Positions 7,240 through 14,562 of a stretch of 14,988 bases of DNA are shown here, in pieces. Both the position numbers and the translations under genes were made by a program. Positions within the stretch are counted from its first letter, which is position 1. The number at the start of each line of letters is the position of its first letter. Under the pieces are notes generated by a model. It was not told where the DNA came from, searched no databases, and saw nothing but the letters and a program-made list of their open reading frames with translations. Source of the stretch: CAVQEK01 sp964596645 (GTDB lineage Bacteria > Bacteroidota > Bacteroidia > Cytophagales > Cyclobacteriaceae); contig CAZQVB010000066.1 in NCBI GenBank assembly GCA_964596645.1, positions 1 through 14,988 of the forward strand, given 5' to 3'.

Positions 7240-7279
7240 AAAAAAACCGGCGCACAAAAGATAACCTCTCGTGCGCCGG
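7240..7279 (-). terminator. Rho-independent terminator of the T9SS protease gene
   Basis: Read on the minus strand, CCGGCGCAC (7279-7271) and GTGCGCCGG (7255-7247) form a perfect 9-bp GC-rich stem with a 15-base loop, followed at once by seven T (7246-7240). It lies about 40 bases after the protease stop codon. Confidence 0.9.
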
Positions 7280-7284
7280 ATAAT

Positions 7285-7301
7285 CGGGCAATCATTGCCC
7301 G
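7285..7301 (-). terminator. Accessory hairpin before the main terminator
   Basis: CGGGCAA (7285-7291) and TTGCCCG (7295-7301) form a tight 7-bp stem with a 3-base loop, between the protease stop codon and the main terminator stem. No T-run follows, so it is probably a 3'-end stabiliser or part of a tandem terminator. Confidence 0.5.
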
Positions 7302-7318
7302 GTGAATGTGGAATGGCG

Positions 7319-9745
7319 TCAGTCGTTTTTCACCAGCCGTATTGTTTCGTGGTCTTTAGAGGTATGGAGCTTGGCGTAGTATACACCTTTGTGTATGCCG
7401 CCCAAGTCTACCTGCCACAGGTTTTCGCCTTTCAGCAGTGGTCGTTTCTCTGTATACAGCACATCCATTTGTGCGTTCATCACCGTCACTTGCACGTCAT
7501 CATCCGTTTTGAGGTTGATCTTCAGGTTGTAGATGCCATCGGTAGAGGGATTAGGGAATGCAGTATATTTTTTGGCGATTTCCCGCGCGCAAGCTATGTT
7601 GTTGATGGTGGCGAAGGCAGTGCGCTCTCTGTTCCTGATGTCTTTCCAGGTTATCTTTCCCAGGTTAAAGAATCCCTCGGCTGAAGTCACAAATTCGCTG
7701 TAGCCCGGCGTGGCCACCATACTGCCCGATATACTCGTGTGCACTATTTCGTATTGTATGGGCACGCCAAACCCGTTGGGATTATGCACGCGCCACACCA
7801 CAGTTCCAGGCTCATCGCCGCAGGAGGCGGTAAGGCCGAGGCGCCATACTCCGAGTATATTCACCAGCTGTGCCACTGCCTTATCGACCCGTATCAGTCC
7901 GTGGCCGGTCGTGAAGTCATACCCTTCGTCAAATTCCGGCGTAAAGGGATCGTCCATGTCCTGGGCTGTGCTGTTGTAGAGCAGGTTCAGGAGGAAGGGC
8001 GGTAGTTTGCCATGCGCCACCTGCTGTATGAGCGCGGCGCCGGCTGCGGCATGCGGTGCAGAGGCTGATGTGCCAAAGAAGTTGGGGAAATCATCGTCGT
8101 CGAACACCTGGCCCATGAAAGGTATGCTGATGTCGCTGCCGAAAAAGGATGTGTTTCCGCCATCAACAGAAGTAAAGTCGGGATTGCGCCGCACCTGGGG
8201 CCACCAAAATTTGCGCCCGTCATTGGCAAAGAACACAGGGGTACCGCCGGTGGAAGAATAGCTGTTGATGCGAGGCACGTCAAGGTCGGCCCGGTAGGCG
8301 GGTGTATTGAAGTATGCCGCAGCACCCACTGCCATGGCACCGTGGGCATTGGCGTGGCCTACACAGGTGGGGCTAAATGTCTGATGCTCGTGCACGATCA
8401 ACTCATCATAGTCGATGTGCTTCATCAGTGGCGGGTCCGGCGTAGGGCCTACATCCACTTTCTTACCGATGAAAAGGTATACTGTAACCGTATTGGTCAC
8501 ACTGGAATTGCCAATATTAAAAAATTCAAAGGGGTCGTTGCCAATGTTTAGGTTATCCGCCTCCAGTATGATGGTTTCCAGATTGTCTTCCAACGCCAGG
8601 AAAAGGTCAAAATCGCTTTCAGCACCCGGGCAACCTTCACAAGCCGAAGCGTAATTGGTAGCCCACTGAAAGATGGTGCGTATGCCGGTTTGAGCACGAA
8701 TGGCAATTTTCTGAGAATAGTCCACGCCAACGCCAGTATCAAAATCGTGCAAAATGTACCGGCCATATTCCAGTTCAAAATATGGATTGGACAGAAATAC
8801 GGTATCGGAGGTGCCCCGAAATTCGCTCTCGTAGCTGTTGCGGTTGCTATTGCCGGCAGAAGAAAAGTAGCTGACGCCCTTGGCTGCCACATCATTTACG
8901 GCCTGAGCCACTATACCGTCTTGAAAAAACGGCTCGGCAAAGTAGAATATGTCGTCGACTATAATGTCGCAGCCGGCTTTTTCCAACTCGTAGATGCCCC
9001 TGGCGAAATTGGCCTGGCCCCCATCGGCCGTGTGGAAGTAAAGGTCGGCTGCAGGGGCTACATCATGCGCTATTTCCAACATGGCGCGCCCTTCGTCAGT
9101 GGAGGTTCCTACAAAATCGTACAACACCGTGATGGGCGTAGTGTAGCCGTTGGGATTTTCCTCACCGGGCAAGTCACCGCTGGCCACGCCGGCTTCTGCG
9201 CCACCCAGGTAATTATAACTGTCGGACATCACCCCTACTTTGATACCGCTGCCATCGACGAAATATTTGCTTCTCGCCACAGACGAAAGCTGCACACTGT
9301 CGCCCTGGCTCGTGATGGCGCCGATGTTTTGCTTTGGCTTATACTCTGCCCCGGCAAATTTCAGTTCCGTGCATCGATACATTTTGGAGATTGAAGACAC
9401 GGGAAGATAAGCATTCACCAACCCTCCGCTGTGGGATATGCTGGTGGCGCCTATGCCTTCCAGCTCGGCGATGAGCGCCTCGCAGCCACTCTTGGGGATG
9501 GCCCGTATGAGCACATCGCCAGCTTTGTTGAATGAGAGGTGGTCTTGGCGGTGAAACAGGGGGAAGTCAGGCGCGGCCGCACGGCTTCGTCTGGCCTGGC
9601 TGTTTTCCTGTAGCCGGATCAGCTCCTTGCCAATGACGACTTGATCGGTTTGTGCTGATGCTGCAGCAGAAATGCATAAACATACCAGCAGTGCAAAGGC
9701 GAAACGATGACATTTCCCTTTGCAGGCAGGGTAATTCTTTTTCAT
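7319..9745 (-). CDS. T9SS-exported subtilisin/sedolisin-like serine protease
   Basis: This 808-residue protein has a signal peptide (1 to about 31, ending SAAASAQ), a prodomain-like region (about 32-140), a serine protease domain (about 160-625), a beta-rich linker (635-720) and a type A T9SS sorting domain (about 727-808: AFPNPSTDGIYNLKI ... KGVYYAKL ... IRLVK). The catalytic serine is in FGTSASAPH (Ser560); AGNSN (297-301) fits the S8 oxyanion Asn block. Asp175 in IKVGVMSDSY takes the S8 aspartate position. Where S8 enzymes have their His motif, this protein has DEGRAMLEIAHDVAP (217-231), whose Glu224-x3-Asp228 spacing recalls the Glu/Asp pair of sedolisins (S53). It is exported by the Sec system, then across the outer membrane by T9SS and either released or surface-anchored. 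It stands alone, with a strong terminator downstream. Confidence 0.88.
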   Translation of the reverse strand: MKKNYPACKGKCHRFAFALLVCLCISAAASAQTDQVVIGKELIRLQENSQARRSRAAAPDFPLFHRQDHLSFNKAGDVLIRAIPKSGCEALIAELEGIGATSISHSGGLVNAYLPVSSISKMYRCTELKFAGAEYKPKQNIGAITSQGDSVQLSSVARSKYFVDGSGIKVGVMSDSYNYLGGAEAGVASGDLPGEENPNGYTTPITVLYDFVGTSTDEGRAMLEIAHDVAPAADLYFHTADGGQANFARGIYELEKAGCDIIVDDIFYFAEPFFQDGIVAQAVNDVAAKGVSYFSSAGNSNRNSYESEFRGTSDTVFLSNPYFELEYGRYILHDFDTGVGVDYSQKIAIRAQTGIRTIFQWATNYASACEGCPGAESDFDLFLALEDNLETIILEADNLNIGNDPFEFFNIGNSSVTNTVTVYLFIGKKVDVGPTPDPPLMKHIDYDELIVHEHQTFSPTCVGHANAHGAMAVGAAAYFNTPAYRADLDVPRINSYSSTGGTPVFFANDGRKFWWPQVRRNPDFTSVDGGNTSFFGSDISIPFMGQVFDDDDFPNFFGTSASAPHAAAGAALIQQVAHGKLPPFLLNLLYNSTAQDMDDPFTPEFDEGYDFTTGHGLIRVDKAVAQLVNILGVWRLGLTASCGDEPGTVVWRVHNPNGFGVPIQYEIVHTSISGSMVATPGYSEFVTSAEGFFNLGKITWKDIRNRERTAFATINNIACAREIAKKYTAFPNPSTDGIYNLKINLKTDDDVQVTVMNAQMDVLYTEKRPLLKGENLWQVDLGGIHKGVYYAKLHTSKDHETIRLVKND

Positions 9746-9961
9746 AGTGCTAAAAAATTTAGTGTGAGTGGAGTAGTTGTAGAACCCAAGATAGTCGGAT
9801 ATGCCGAGAAAGAAAAGCTGATTATAACAATAAAAAATAAGGAGGAATTAGGTGTTTTCGTCCCATTGCATTCGAGGCTATTCTGCAAAACCTTACGCAC
9901 CTGCCTATTTCAAATCTTTGAAACGATTCGGTTTGTGTACCGCCTTTCTACCCGCGAGTTT

Positions 9962-10023
9962 AACCGTTGAACGGTTGGGTTATACGTTTTTGATTGACCC
10001 CGTTATAAACCGTTGAAACGGTT
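9962..10023. repeat. Two AACCGTT palindromes and one TGGGTTATACGTTTT repeat
   Basis: AACCGTT-G-AACGGTT (9962-9976) and AACCGTT-GA-AACGGTT (10008-10023) are two near-identical palindromes. Between them, 9976-9990 reads TGGGTTATACGTTTT and continues as TGATT. The same 15 bases recur exactly at 11830-11844. Confidence 0.8.
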
Positions 10024-10040
10024 CAATGATTGGTTGCAAT

Positions 10041-10076
10041 TTCCATAGCCCACGGTTTAAACCGTGGGCTATGGAA
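10041..10076. repeat. 36-base perfect palindrome
   Basis: TTCCATAGCCCACGGTTT (10041-10058) is followed directly by its exact reverse complement (10059-10076), with no spacer. A shorter imperfect relative lies at 11812-11835. It is far longer than a normal operator and resembles REP-like repeats. Extruded as a cruciform or transcribed, it would make an 18-bp stem. Confidence 0.9.
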
Positions 10077-10093
10077 GTTCACCGGTTATGTCC

Positions 10094-10109
10094 AATGGAT
10101 TTATCCATT
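10094..10109. repeat. Short palindrome at the end of the cluster
   Basis: AATGGAT (10094-10100) and ATCCATT (10103-10109) are perfect reverse complements around TT. It lies 18 bases after the 36-base palindrome and may belong to the same repeat unit. Confidence 0.5.
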
Positions 10110-10302
10110 TCCATTAAATATCTTTTTTTTCTTACGCCTTCGGTACGTGGGCTAAACACAGGCTGTTTCAATTTTATTTTCAGCACTGGTATTTTGTTTA
10201 GGCCAATCCTAATGTGTTGCTTATCCCAATGATATTCAGCATAGCATATATGGTTGACATTCCGGACAAAAAGACTTTATAATAACATGAAGCTAAATTC
10301 CT

Positions 10303-10827
10303 TCAAGGAATATGCTTTGAAGAATTTAATTTACTTATCCAGTTGCTGCGTTCGTAAACCACAAAGTCAAAATGTTCTCCAGTGTTCGTGAGTACTCTTA
10401 ACCCATTTTGAAAAAGCTTAGCTGTTTTTCTAGGGCTAGTTTCTTTGATATCAGCTAGAAGTAATTGCACTTCTCCTGACTGAATATTCATCTTATGAGA
10501 TTTAAAAATTAACCTTTGATCAGTGAGTAGCAGCTTTCCGCCTACCCCCTCCATTCCTCTAAATAAGTTAGCAGGTCCTTCATGATTTATAATTTCATCC
10601 TTAGTCACTTCAATTTGAATTTTATTCAAGAGTTTCTGTGACAATTTCTTCATAAAGTATAATAATCCAAAACCAAAAATAAATCCAAAGAAAAGGAAGT
10701 TTAGGGCAAAACTAATCCAACTAAAATCTCGGTCGAGAAAAAGGTAGTTTGTTAGGCTATTGAGTACGGCGAACAAAAAACCACAGATCAGGGAGAAAAC
10801 TATTTTATGTTTAATTGATATGTTCAT
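10303..10827 (-). CDS. Two-helix membrane protein with GRAM/PH-like domain
   Basis: This 174-residue protein has two N-terminal membrane segments (about 9-30, IVFSLICGFLFAVLNSLTNYLF, and 37-59, SWISFALNFLFFGFIFGFG) joined by a short loop, then a cytosolic domain from about residue 70. The block GVGGKLLLTDQRLIFKSHKMNIQ (about 95-116) is the classic GRAM-domain opening: strand, T-x-x-R-L-I-F turn, strand. GRAM domains are PH-like and often contact lipids, so a membrane-surface sensing or scaffolding role is plausible but unproven. The gene is AT-rich compared with its neighbours outside the 9.9-11.9 kb block. A small palindrome, ATTCCTT-C-AAGGAAT (10297-10311), overlaps its stop codon. It is on the same strand as the toxin-antitoxin pair, 133 bases downstream of it. 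Confidence 0.7.
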   Translation of the reverse strand: MNISIKHKIVFSLICGFLFAVLNSLTNYLFLDRDFSWISFALNFLFFGFIFGFGLLYFMKKLSQKLLNKIQIEVTKDEIINHEGPANLFRGMEGVGGKLLLTDQRLIFKSHKMNIQSGEVQLLLADIKETSPRKTAKLFQNGLRVLTNTGEHFDFVVYERSNWISKLNSSKHIP

Positions 10828-10960
10828 AACTTTATGTGCATTCTAGAACAATTTGGTGTCTTTCGAGAGTACTACGAGATTACATATTATGTCAAACCAA
10901 GCTTTTTACAAATCATAAACCTGTGCAAACTACTGAACCACTACCGCTTCACATTGCATA

Positions 10961-11386
10961 TTAGCGGCTGGCAATTATTGATTTTATATATGATTCAGGC
11001 GTCAAAACACCAATCTCACTTTTGCTAAAATCCTTTAGATTACGAGTCAATATCACATCTATACTGCCATGTTTCATTGCTGCAAAATTCTGCAAACCAT
11101 CCTCTAAATCTTTAAACCCTGAATTTAGGGCATTACTCACTACTTCTTTATCCATTGATAAAACATCCGTTATCATTAAGAGTTGTTTAAGATTATCAAT
11201 CACTTTGTCGTGTCGAGCATTTTGTCTTAGGAGATAATAAACATTACTACAAATCACTGGAGTAACAAAACCTCTAATTTTATTCATCTCGCATAATCCT
11301 ATTATTTGAGCAGCATATTCAGCAAAAGGTTCTCTATCAAAGAAAAAGTCTAAGATCACATCTGTATCGATTAATACATTATCCAT
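10961..11386 (-). CDS. PIN-domain toxin (VapC-like)
   Basis: This 141-residue protein begins at the ATG whose first base is 11386, one base after the antitoxin stop codon (TAG-T-ATG), so translation is probably coupled. It opens with the PIN signature MDNVLIDTDVILDFF (Asp7, Asp9) and later has FKDLEDGLQNFAA (Asp96) and ILTRNLKDF (Asn116, Asp119), matching the acidic metal-binding positions of PIN ribonucleases. The helix that often carries a second acidic residue reads VTPVICSNVYYLLRQ, with Ser-Asn where many VapCs have a Glu; this is common in one PIN subgroup. PIN toxins cut RNA (often tRNA or rRNA) and are held inactive by the antitoxin encoded upstream. A longer TTG-started form from 11437 would overlap the antitoxin and is unlikely. 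Confidence 0.88.
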   Translation of the reverse strand: MDNVLIDTDVILDFFFDREPFAEYAAQIIGLCEMNKIRGFVTPVICSNVYYLLRQNARHDKVIDNLKQLLMITDVLSMDKEVVSNALNSGFKDLEDGLQNFAAMKHGSIDVILTRNLKDFSKSEIGVLTPESYIKSIIASR

Positions 11387-11387
11387 A

Positions 11388-11636
11388 CTATTGATATTTC
11401 TTAAAAAGTTCTTGCGATAGTTCTTTTTTATAATCAAAATCCTCCGGGGCTTTAAAAGAACCCTTAAGAGATGTCGCGATGGGAGTCGAATCTATTACTC
11501 TTAAATTTTCCTCTTTTATAATCACTTTAAGATAATTTTCAACTATATCAGACAGACTTCTCCCTTTTCCTTTTGCATATCTCTTTGCTTTTTCTATTAA
11601 AGATTGCTCTATGGTCAATGTCAACTTTGTATTCAT
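11388..11636 (-). CDS. Ribbon-helix-helix-type antitoxin (DUF6364-like)
   Basis: This 82-residue protein is the first gene of a two-gene operon with the PIN toxin. Its N-terminus, MNTKLTLTIEQSLIEKAKRY followed by AKGKGRSLSDIVENYLKVI, has the strand-helix-helix pattern of ribbon-helix-helix DNA-binding antitoxins and resembles DUF6364. Residues about 55-82 (ATSLKGSFKAPEDFDYKKEL onwards) are the disordered C-terminal arm expected to wrap the toxin. In such systems the antitoxin, alone or with the toxin, represses the shared promoter; a well-matched promoter and CACGTG palindromes lie just upstream. Confidence 0.85.
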   Translation of the reverse strand: MNTKLTLTIEQSLIEKAKRYAKGKGRSLSDIVENYLKVIIKEENLRVIDSTPIATSLKGSFKAPEDFDYKKELSQELFKKYQ

Positions 11637-11668
11637 AACACGTGGTTTTTATTATCAAACTATACGTG

Positions 11669-11700
11669 CAAAGGTAAAGTATATTACCAATCCGTACAAA
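11669..11700 (-). promoter_or_regulatory. Promoter of the PIN toxin-antitoxin operon
   Basis: Read on the minus strand, TTTG (11700-11697) is followed after exactly 20 bases by TACCTTTG (11676-11669), an excellent match to the Bacteroidota -33 TTTG / -7 TAnnTTTG pattern. Transcription would start about 25 bases before the antitoxin ATG. An inverted repeat GGTAA-N6-TTACC (11673-11688) overlaps the -7 element, and ACACGTG occurs on each side (11638-11644 and 11714-11720); these are candidate autoregulatory operators. Confidence 0.65.
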
Positions 11701-11743
11701 TAATTATCTGATTACACGTGTCTTGATTGCCGATAACGACCGA

Positions 11744-11766
11744 AAATCAACCTCCGAGGTTGATTT
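11744..11766. repeat. Hairpin between the antitoxin and yebC
   Basis: AAATCAACCTC (11744-11754) and GAGGTTGATTT (11756-11766) are perfect reverse complements around a single C. It lies downstream of yebC on the minus strand and upstream of the antitoxin promoter, so it may end yebC transcription; no T-run follows the stem. Confidence 0.7.
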
Positions 11767-11811
11767 CCCACAAGCCGTCCCGAATCTGAGATATGATATC
11801 TATAATATATA

Positions 11812-11869
11812 AACCCACGGTTTAAACCCTGGGTTATACGTTTTAATGCGTGGGCTATAGTTTTTGATT
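11812..11869. repeat. Second cluster of the palindrome/TGGGTTATA repeat family
   Basis: AACCCACGGTTT (11812-11823) faces its reverse complement with one mismatch (11824-11835), a shorter relative of the 36-base palindrome at 10041-10076. TGGGTTATACGTTTT (11830-11844) is identical to 9976-9990, and GCGTGGGCTATAGTTTTTGA (from 11849) is a degenerate second unit of the same motif. The cluster lies between yebC and the toxin-antitoxin operon. Confidence 0.75.
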
Positions 11870-11900
11870 TCGAATTGATGAGGCGGCCTTCATGTCATGA

Positions 11901-12647
11901 TTACTCGATCAGCTCCATCTGGCTTTCGCTCACCTCCAAGTTGTGAAAGACCTTTTGTACATCGTCGTTGTCCTCCAGCGCCTCTATCAGCCGCATCACC
12001 TTCTTAAACTCTTCGTCGGAAAGCGAAACACTGGAAACGGGTATACGCTGCAGTTCGGCGTTTTCTGCCTCCAGCTGCAGTTCTTCCAGCTTGTGTTGTA
12101 TGCTGCCAAATTCTGTCATGGGGCAGGTGACTGAATATATGCCATCTTCCTGCTCTACATCGTCGGCCCCGGCGTCTATCATTTCCAGGGTAAATGCTTC
12201 TTCATCTATCCCTTCGGCTTCTTCTATGGTGAATACTCCCTTGCGCTCGAAGAGAAACTCCAGGGAGCCGTTGGTGCCCAGGCTGCCGCCATGCTTTGAA
12301 AATGCAGCACGTACAGATGACACGGTCCGGTTGGTATTGTCGGTGGTGCACTCTACATACACGGCCACACCATGCGGGCCATACCCCTCGTAGGTGGTTT
12401 CCACATACTCATCGGCATCGGCACCGGTGGCTTTTTTGATGGCCCTCTCGATATTGTCTTTAGGCATATTATTGCCCTTTGCATTGGCCACGGCCAGTCG
12501 CAGCCTTGGATTGGCCTCCGGGTCGCCACCACCTTCACGGGCAGCTACTGCTATCTCCTTGATCAACTTGGTAAATAGTTTGCCGCGTTTAGCATCTAAC
12601 GCGCCCTTTTTCCGCTTGATGGTCGACCATTTGCTATGTCCTGACAT
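11901..12647 (-). CDS. yebC: YebC/PmpR family protein
   Basis: This 248-residue protein is full length and begins with the unmistakable family N-terminus MSGHSKWSTIKRKKGALDAK. Family motifs follow, including NNMPKDNIERAIKKATG (about 74-90) and YEGYGPHGVAVYVECTTDN. YebC-family members were long annotated as DNA-binding transcriptional regulators; more recent work links some members to ribosome stalling on proline-rich sequences and to mitochondrial translation (TACO1), so its precise role here is open. A well-placed promoter lies directly upstream, so it is probably transcribed separately from the transporter gene behind it. Confidence 0.97.
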   Translation of the reverse strand: MSGHSKWSTIKRKKGALDAKRGKLFTKLIKEIAVAAREGGGDPEANPRLRLAVANAKGNNMPKDNIERAIKKATGADADEYVETTYEGYGPHGVAVYVECTTDNTNRTVSSVRAAFSKHGGSLGTNGSLEFLFERKGVFTIEEAEGIDEEAFTLEMIDAGADDVEQEDGIYSVTCPMTEFGSIQHKLEELQLEAENAELQRIPVSSVSLSDEEFKKVMRLIEALEDNDDVQKVFHNLEVSESQMELIE

Positions 12648-12675
12648 ACTTTTATACTTTATAATAAAACGCCAA

Positions 12676-12711
12676 CAAAATTATCACTTTCATCATAATT
12701 TAAAATTACAA
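12676..12711 (-). promoter_or_regulatory. Putative yebC promoter
   Basis: On the minus strand TAATTTTG (12683-12676) is a perfect TAnnTTTG -7 element, about 29 bases before the yebC ATG. A TTG (12711-12709) lies 25 bases upstream of it, somewhat farther than the usual 19-21. The region is AT-rich. Confidence 0.45.
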
Positions 12712-12817
12712 CAGCCGGAGTAAAGCTTATAAAAATATGCTAAGCCCTTCTACTGCGCCAATACTCCCCGAAGGCTATGCGCACACAGGTACACAAACCT
12801 TGCAAGGACCGACGCAC

Positions 12818-13693
12818 CTAATTGGAGAGTTTGCCCTGGTAAATGGCGTCATCTGCCTGGCGCTTGTGCTTGTACCACACATTGAGCACTACGCCGGCAA
12901 TGGTGACGGCCATACCCATGTACGCCCATATGGCGAACGTCTCGTCGAAAATAAAATAGCCAAATCCAATGGCATATATAATACCCAGATAGCGGATGCT
13001 GGCCACCTTGGAAAGCTCCTCGGCCTGGTAGCTTTTCGTCATGAAGTATTGCGCTATCTGTGTGAGCACGCCTACCATCAAGAGCACCAGCCAGTCTACG
13101 CCACTGGGCATGACCCAGTTGAAAGCGCTGATGGCCCCGGTAATCGGCAGCGTAACCAGGGGGAAATAAAAGATAATGACTACCGGGTGCTCCGTATTTT
13201 TCATTTTGCGAATGCAGTTGTAGGCTACTCCCGAAAACAGAGAAGAAGCGATACCAATGGCCAGATAAAAAGCCCCTACCCGGCTGTCGAATCCATGGAC
13301 CATAAGTATGCCTGCAAAAGACACGAGGAAAAACAGCCACTGAACAGGCTGCACCCGCTCTTTGACGAAGAATATGCCGATGATGGAGGTGAAGATGGGC
13401 GCCAAAAAAAGTATGGTGGTGGCCGAAGCCAAAGGTACTTCCTGTATGAGCTGAAAATATAGCATCAGCGAGCATGCGCCTGCTACACCGCGTATCACCA
13501 GCATCTTCTTGTCTTTGCCCCATACTGGCACCCTGGCGTAGCGGAGCACCCCAAGGCTAAGCACCAGCGACACCACCGATCGAAAAAACACCACCTCCAC
13601 TGCCGGAATATGCGACACCAGTTTGATGAATACGTTCATCACGGCAAACACAAAAGTGGAGATAATCATGTACCAGATGCCGCGGCTCATCAT
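12818..13693 (-). CDS. DMT-superfamily transporter (two EamA domains)
   Basis: This 291-residue inner-membrane protein has ten hydrophobic segments in two repeated halves, the hallmark of EamA/RhaT-type drug/metabolite transporters: residues about 5-133 (IWYMIISTFVFAVMNVFIK ... VKERVQPVQWLFFLVSFAG) and about 143-274 (FYLAIGIASSLFSGVAYN ... FDETFAIWAYMGMAVTIAG). Each half ends with the family's usual acidic motif before the last helix (KERV, DETF). The substrate cannot be told from sequence; related proteins export amino acids, nucleosides or other metabolites. An upstream GTG at 13729 would add a poor leader, so ATG 13693 (ATG ATG pair) is preferred. The gene lies 52 bases after the nitroreductase gene on the same strand and may share its transcript. 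Confidence 0.92.
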   Translation of the reverse strand: MMSRGIWYMIISTFVFAVMNVFIKLVSHIPAVEVVFFRSVVSLVLSLGVLRYARVPVWGKDKKMLVIRGVAGACSLMLYFQLIQEVPLASATTILFLAPIFTSIIGIFFVKERVQPVQWLFFLVSFAGILMVHGFDSRVGAFYLAIGIASSLFSGVAYNCIRKMKNTEHPVVIIFYFPLVTLPITGAISAFNWVMPSGVDWLVLLMVGVLTQIAQYFMTKSYQAEELSKVASIRYLGIIYAIGFGYFIFDETFAIWAYMGMAVTIAGVVLNVWYKHKRQADDAIYQGKLSN

Positions 13694-13745
13694 AGCATGC
13701 CGCCCGCAGGCTGGTTGGCACCAGTGCACACACCACGAATGCAGA

Positions 13746-14348
13746 TCAAAATGCGTTGTCCCAGTTTTCAGTAAATACTATTTCGCTGAGGCTTTTGCGG
13801 TTGCGCTGTGCCCGTTCCGATTTTTGCAGGTCGTCGGGCAGATCCTCAGGTGTAGCCGGATAGCCAAAGGCAGCCATGGTGACAGGCTCGAAACCCTCGG
13901 GTATATTAAATTTTTTTTCGGCTGTGGTACGGCTAAAGCCGGCCATCTGGTGCATCTGCATTTTCTCCTGTACCGCCTGCAACGCCATAAAAGCCATCGC
14001 CTGCCCCATATCGTGTGTGTAGTGCCTGTTCACCTCGCCGCTTTTGGTAAAGGTCTTCTTGCTACAGGCCAGCAGCAGCACCGGTGCCTTGCCGGCCCAG
14101 TTCTGGTTGTACTCGCCCATGCAGTCATACAGTTTGCTGTAGCTGGCATCGCCTTTAAGCCCGATGATAAACCGCCACGGCTGCTCATTATAAGAGCTTG
14201 CCGCCCATCTTGCCGCTTCCAATAATCTTACTATTAGCGCTCGATCAGGTACTTTATCAATGAATGATCGCGGGCTCCAGCGGTTTTTTATGATGTCGAG
14301 TATGGCAATGTCGGTATCGGCGATTTTGTAATTTGGCGTGTGCTCCAT
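13746..14348 (-). CDS. Nitroreductase-family FMN oxidoreductase
   Basis: This 200-residue protein has the nitroreductase fold signatures in order: RWSPRSF (23-29), the FMN-phosphate-binding block; ARWAASSYNEQPWRFI (46-61), the conserved S-x-N-x-Q-P-W-x-F; HDMGQAMAFMALQA (112-125); and a C-terminal MAAFGYPA (158-165). Members are FMN-dependent, usually dimeric, and reduce nitroaromatics, quinones or enones with NAD(P)H; the natural substrate is unknown. It is divergent from the peroxiredoxin gene across a 214-base spacer, which may point to shared redox-stress control, although I could not identify a promoter or operator there. Confidence 0.92.
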   Translation of the reverse strand: MEHTPNYKIADTDIAILDIIKNRWSPRSFIDKVPDRALIVRLLEAARWAASSYNEQPWRFIIGLKGDASYSKLYDCMGEYNQNWAGKAPVLLLACSKKTFTKSGEVNRHYTHDMGQAMAFMALQAVQEKMQMHQMAGFSRTTAEKKFNIPEGFEPVTMAAFGYPATPEDLPDDLQKSERAQRNRKSLSEIVFTENWDNAF

Positions 14349-14562
14349 GTTTTGCTTATAAATTTCATATTAAGTTGGGGCCAATCAATGAGCGGTCTCC
14401 GGCATGTCACTCGTCTCTTTTCACCTTTTGCACGGCACCTTTTACGGCCGGCTGTGTCGGCTTCATGGCTTCAAGACAGTGCTATTTGCGGCCCTGTTGC
14501 TCCACGCAAAAGTAAACCCTATTGTGAAAAGTGGGGTTTGTAATTCACCTAAATAAAATAAT

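Larger units (their letters stand above)
9746..10302. other. Intergenic region rich in palindromic repeats
   Basis: These 557 bases lie between the protease start and the end of the GRAM-domain-like gene. I see no credible gene; the short open frames lack coding character. Bases 9962-10109 hold a cluster of palindromes, described separately. The first part must contain the protease promoter, but I could not pick a convincing -33/-7 pair. Confidence 0.6.

Noticed and set aside
7224..7245. T-rich/A-rich palindrome as terminator of the plus-strand gene ending at 7140
   Set aside because: The stem is only A-T pairs and its A-run is already explained as the T-tract of the minus-strand terminator.
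8690..9394. Plus-strand open frame of 234 codons
   Set aside because: It is antisense to the catalytic domain of the T9SS protease and arises from that gene's codon usage.
9962..10109. CRISPR array
   Set aside because: The repeats are palindromes of differing length without regular spacers, and no cas genes are nearby.
12737..13462. Long plus-strand open frame (241 codons)
   Set aside because: It lies antisense to the EamA/DMT transporter gene, whose membrane-domain signatures are clear; its own product has no recognisable pattern.
14349..14562. Promoters in the nitroreductase/peroxiredoxin divergent region
   Set aside because: I searched both strands for TAnnTTTG with an upstream TTG and found only weak matches, so none is called.
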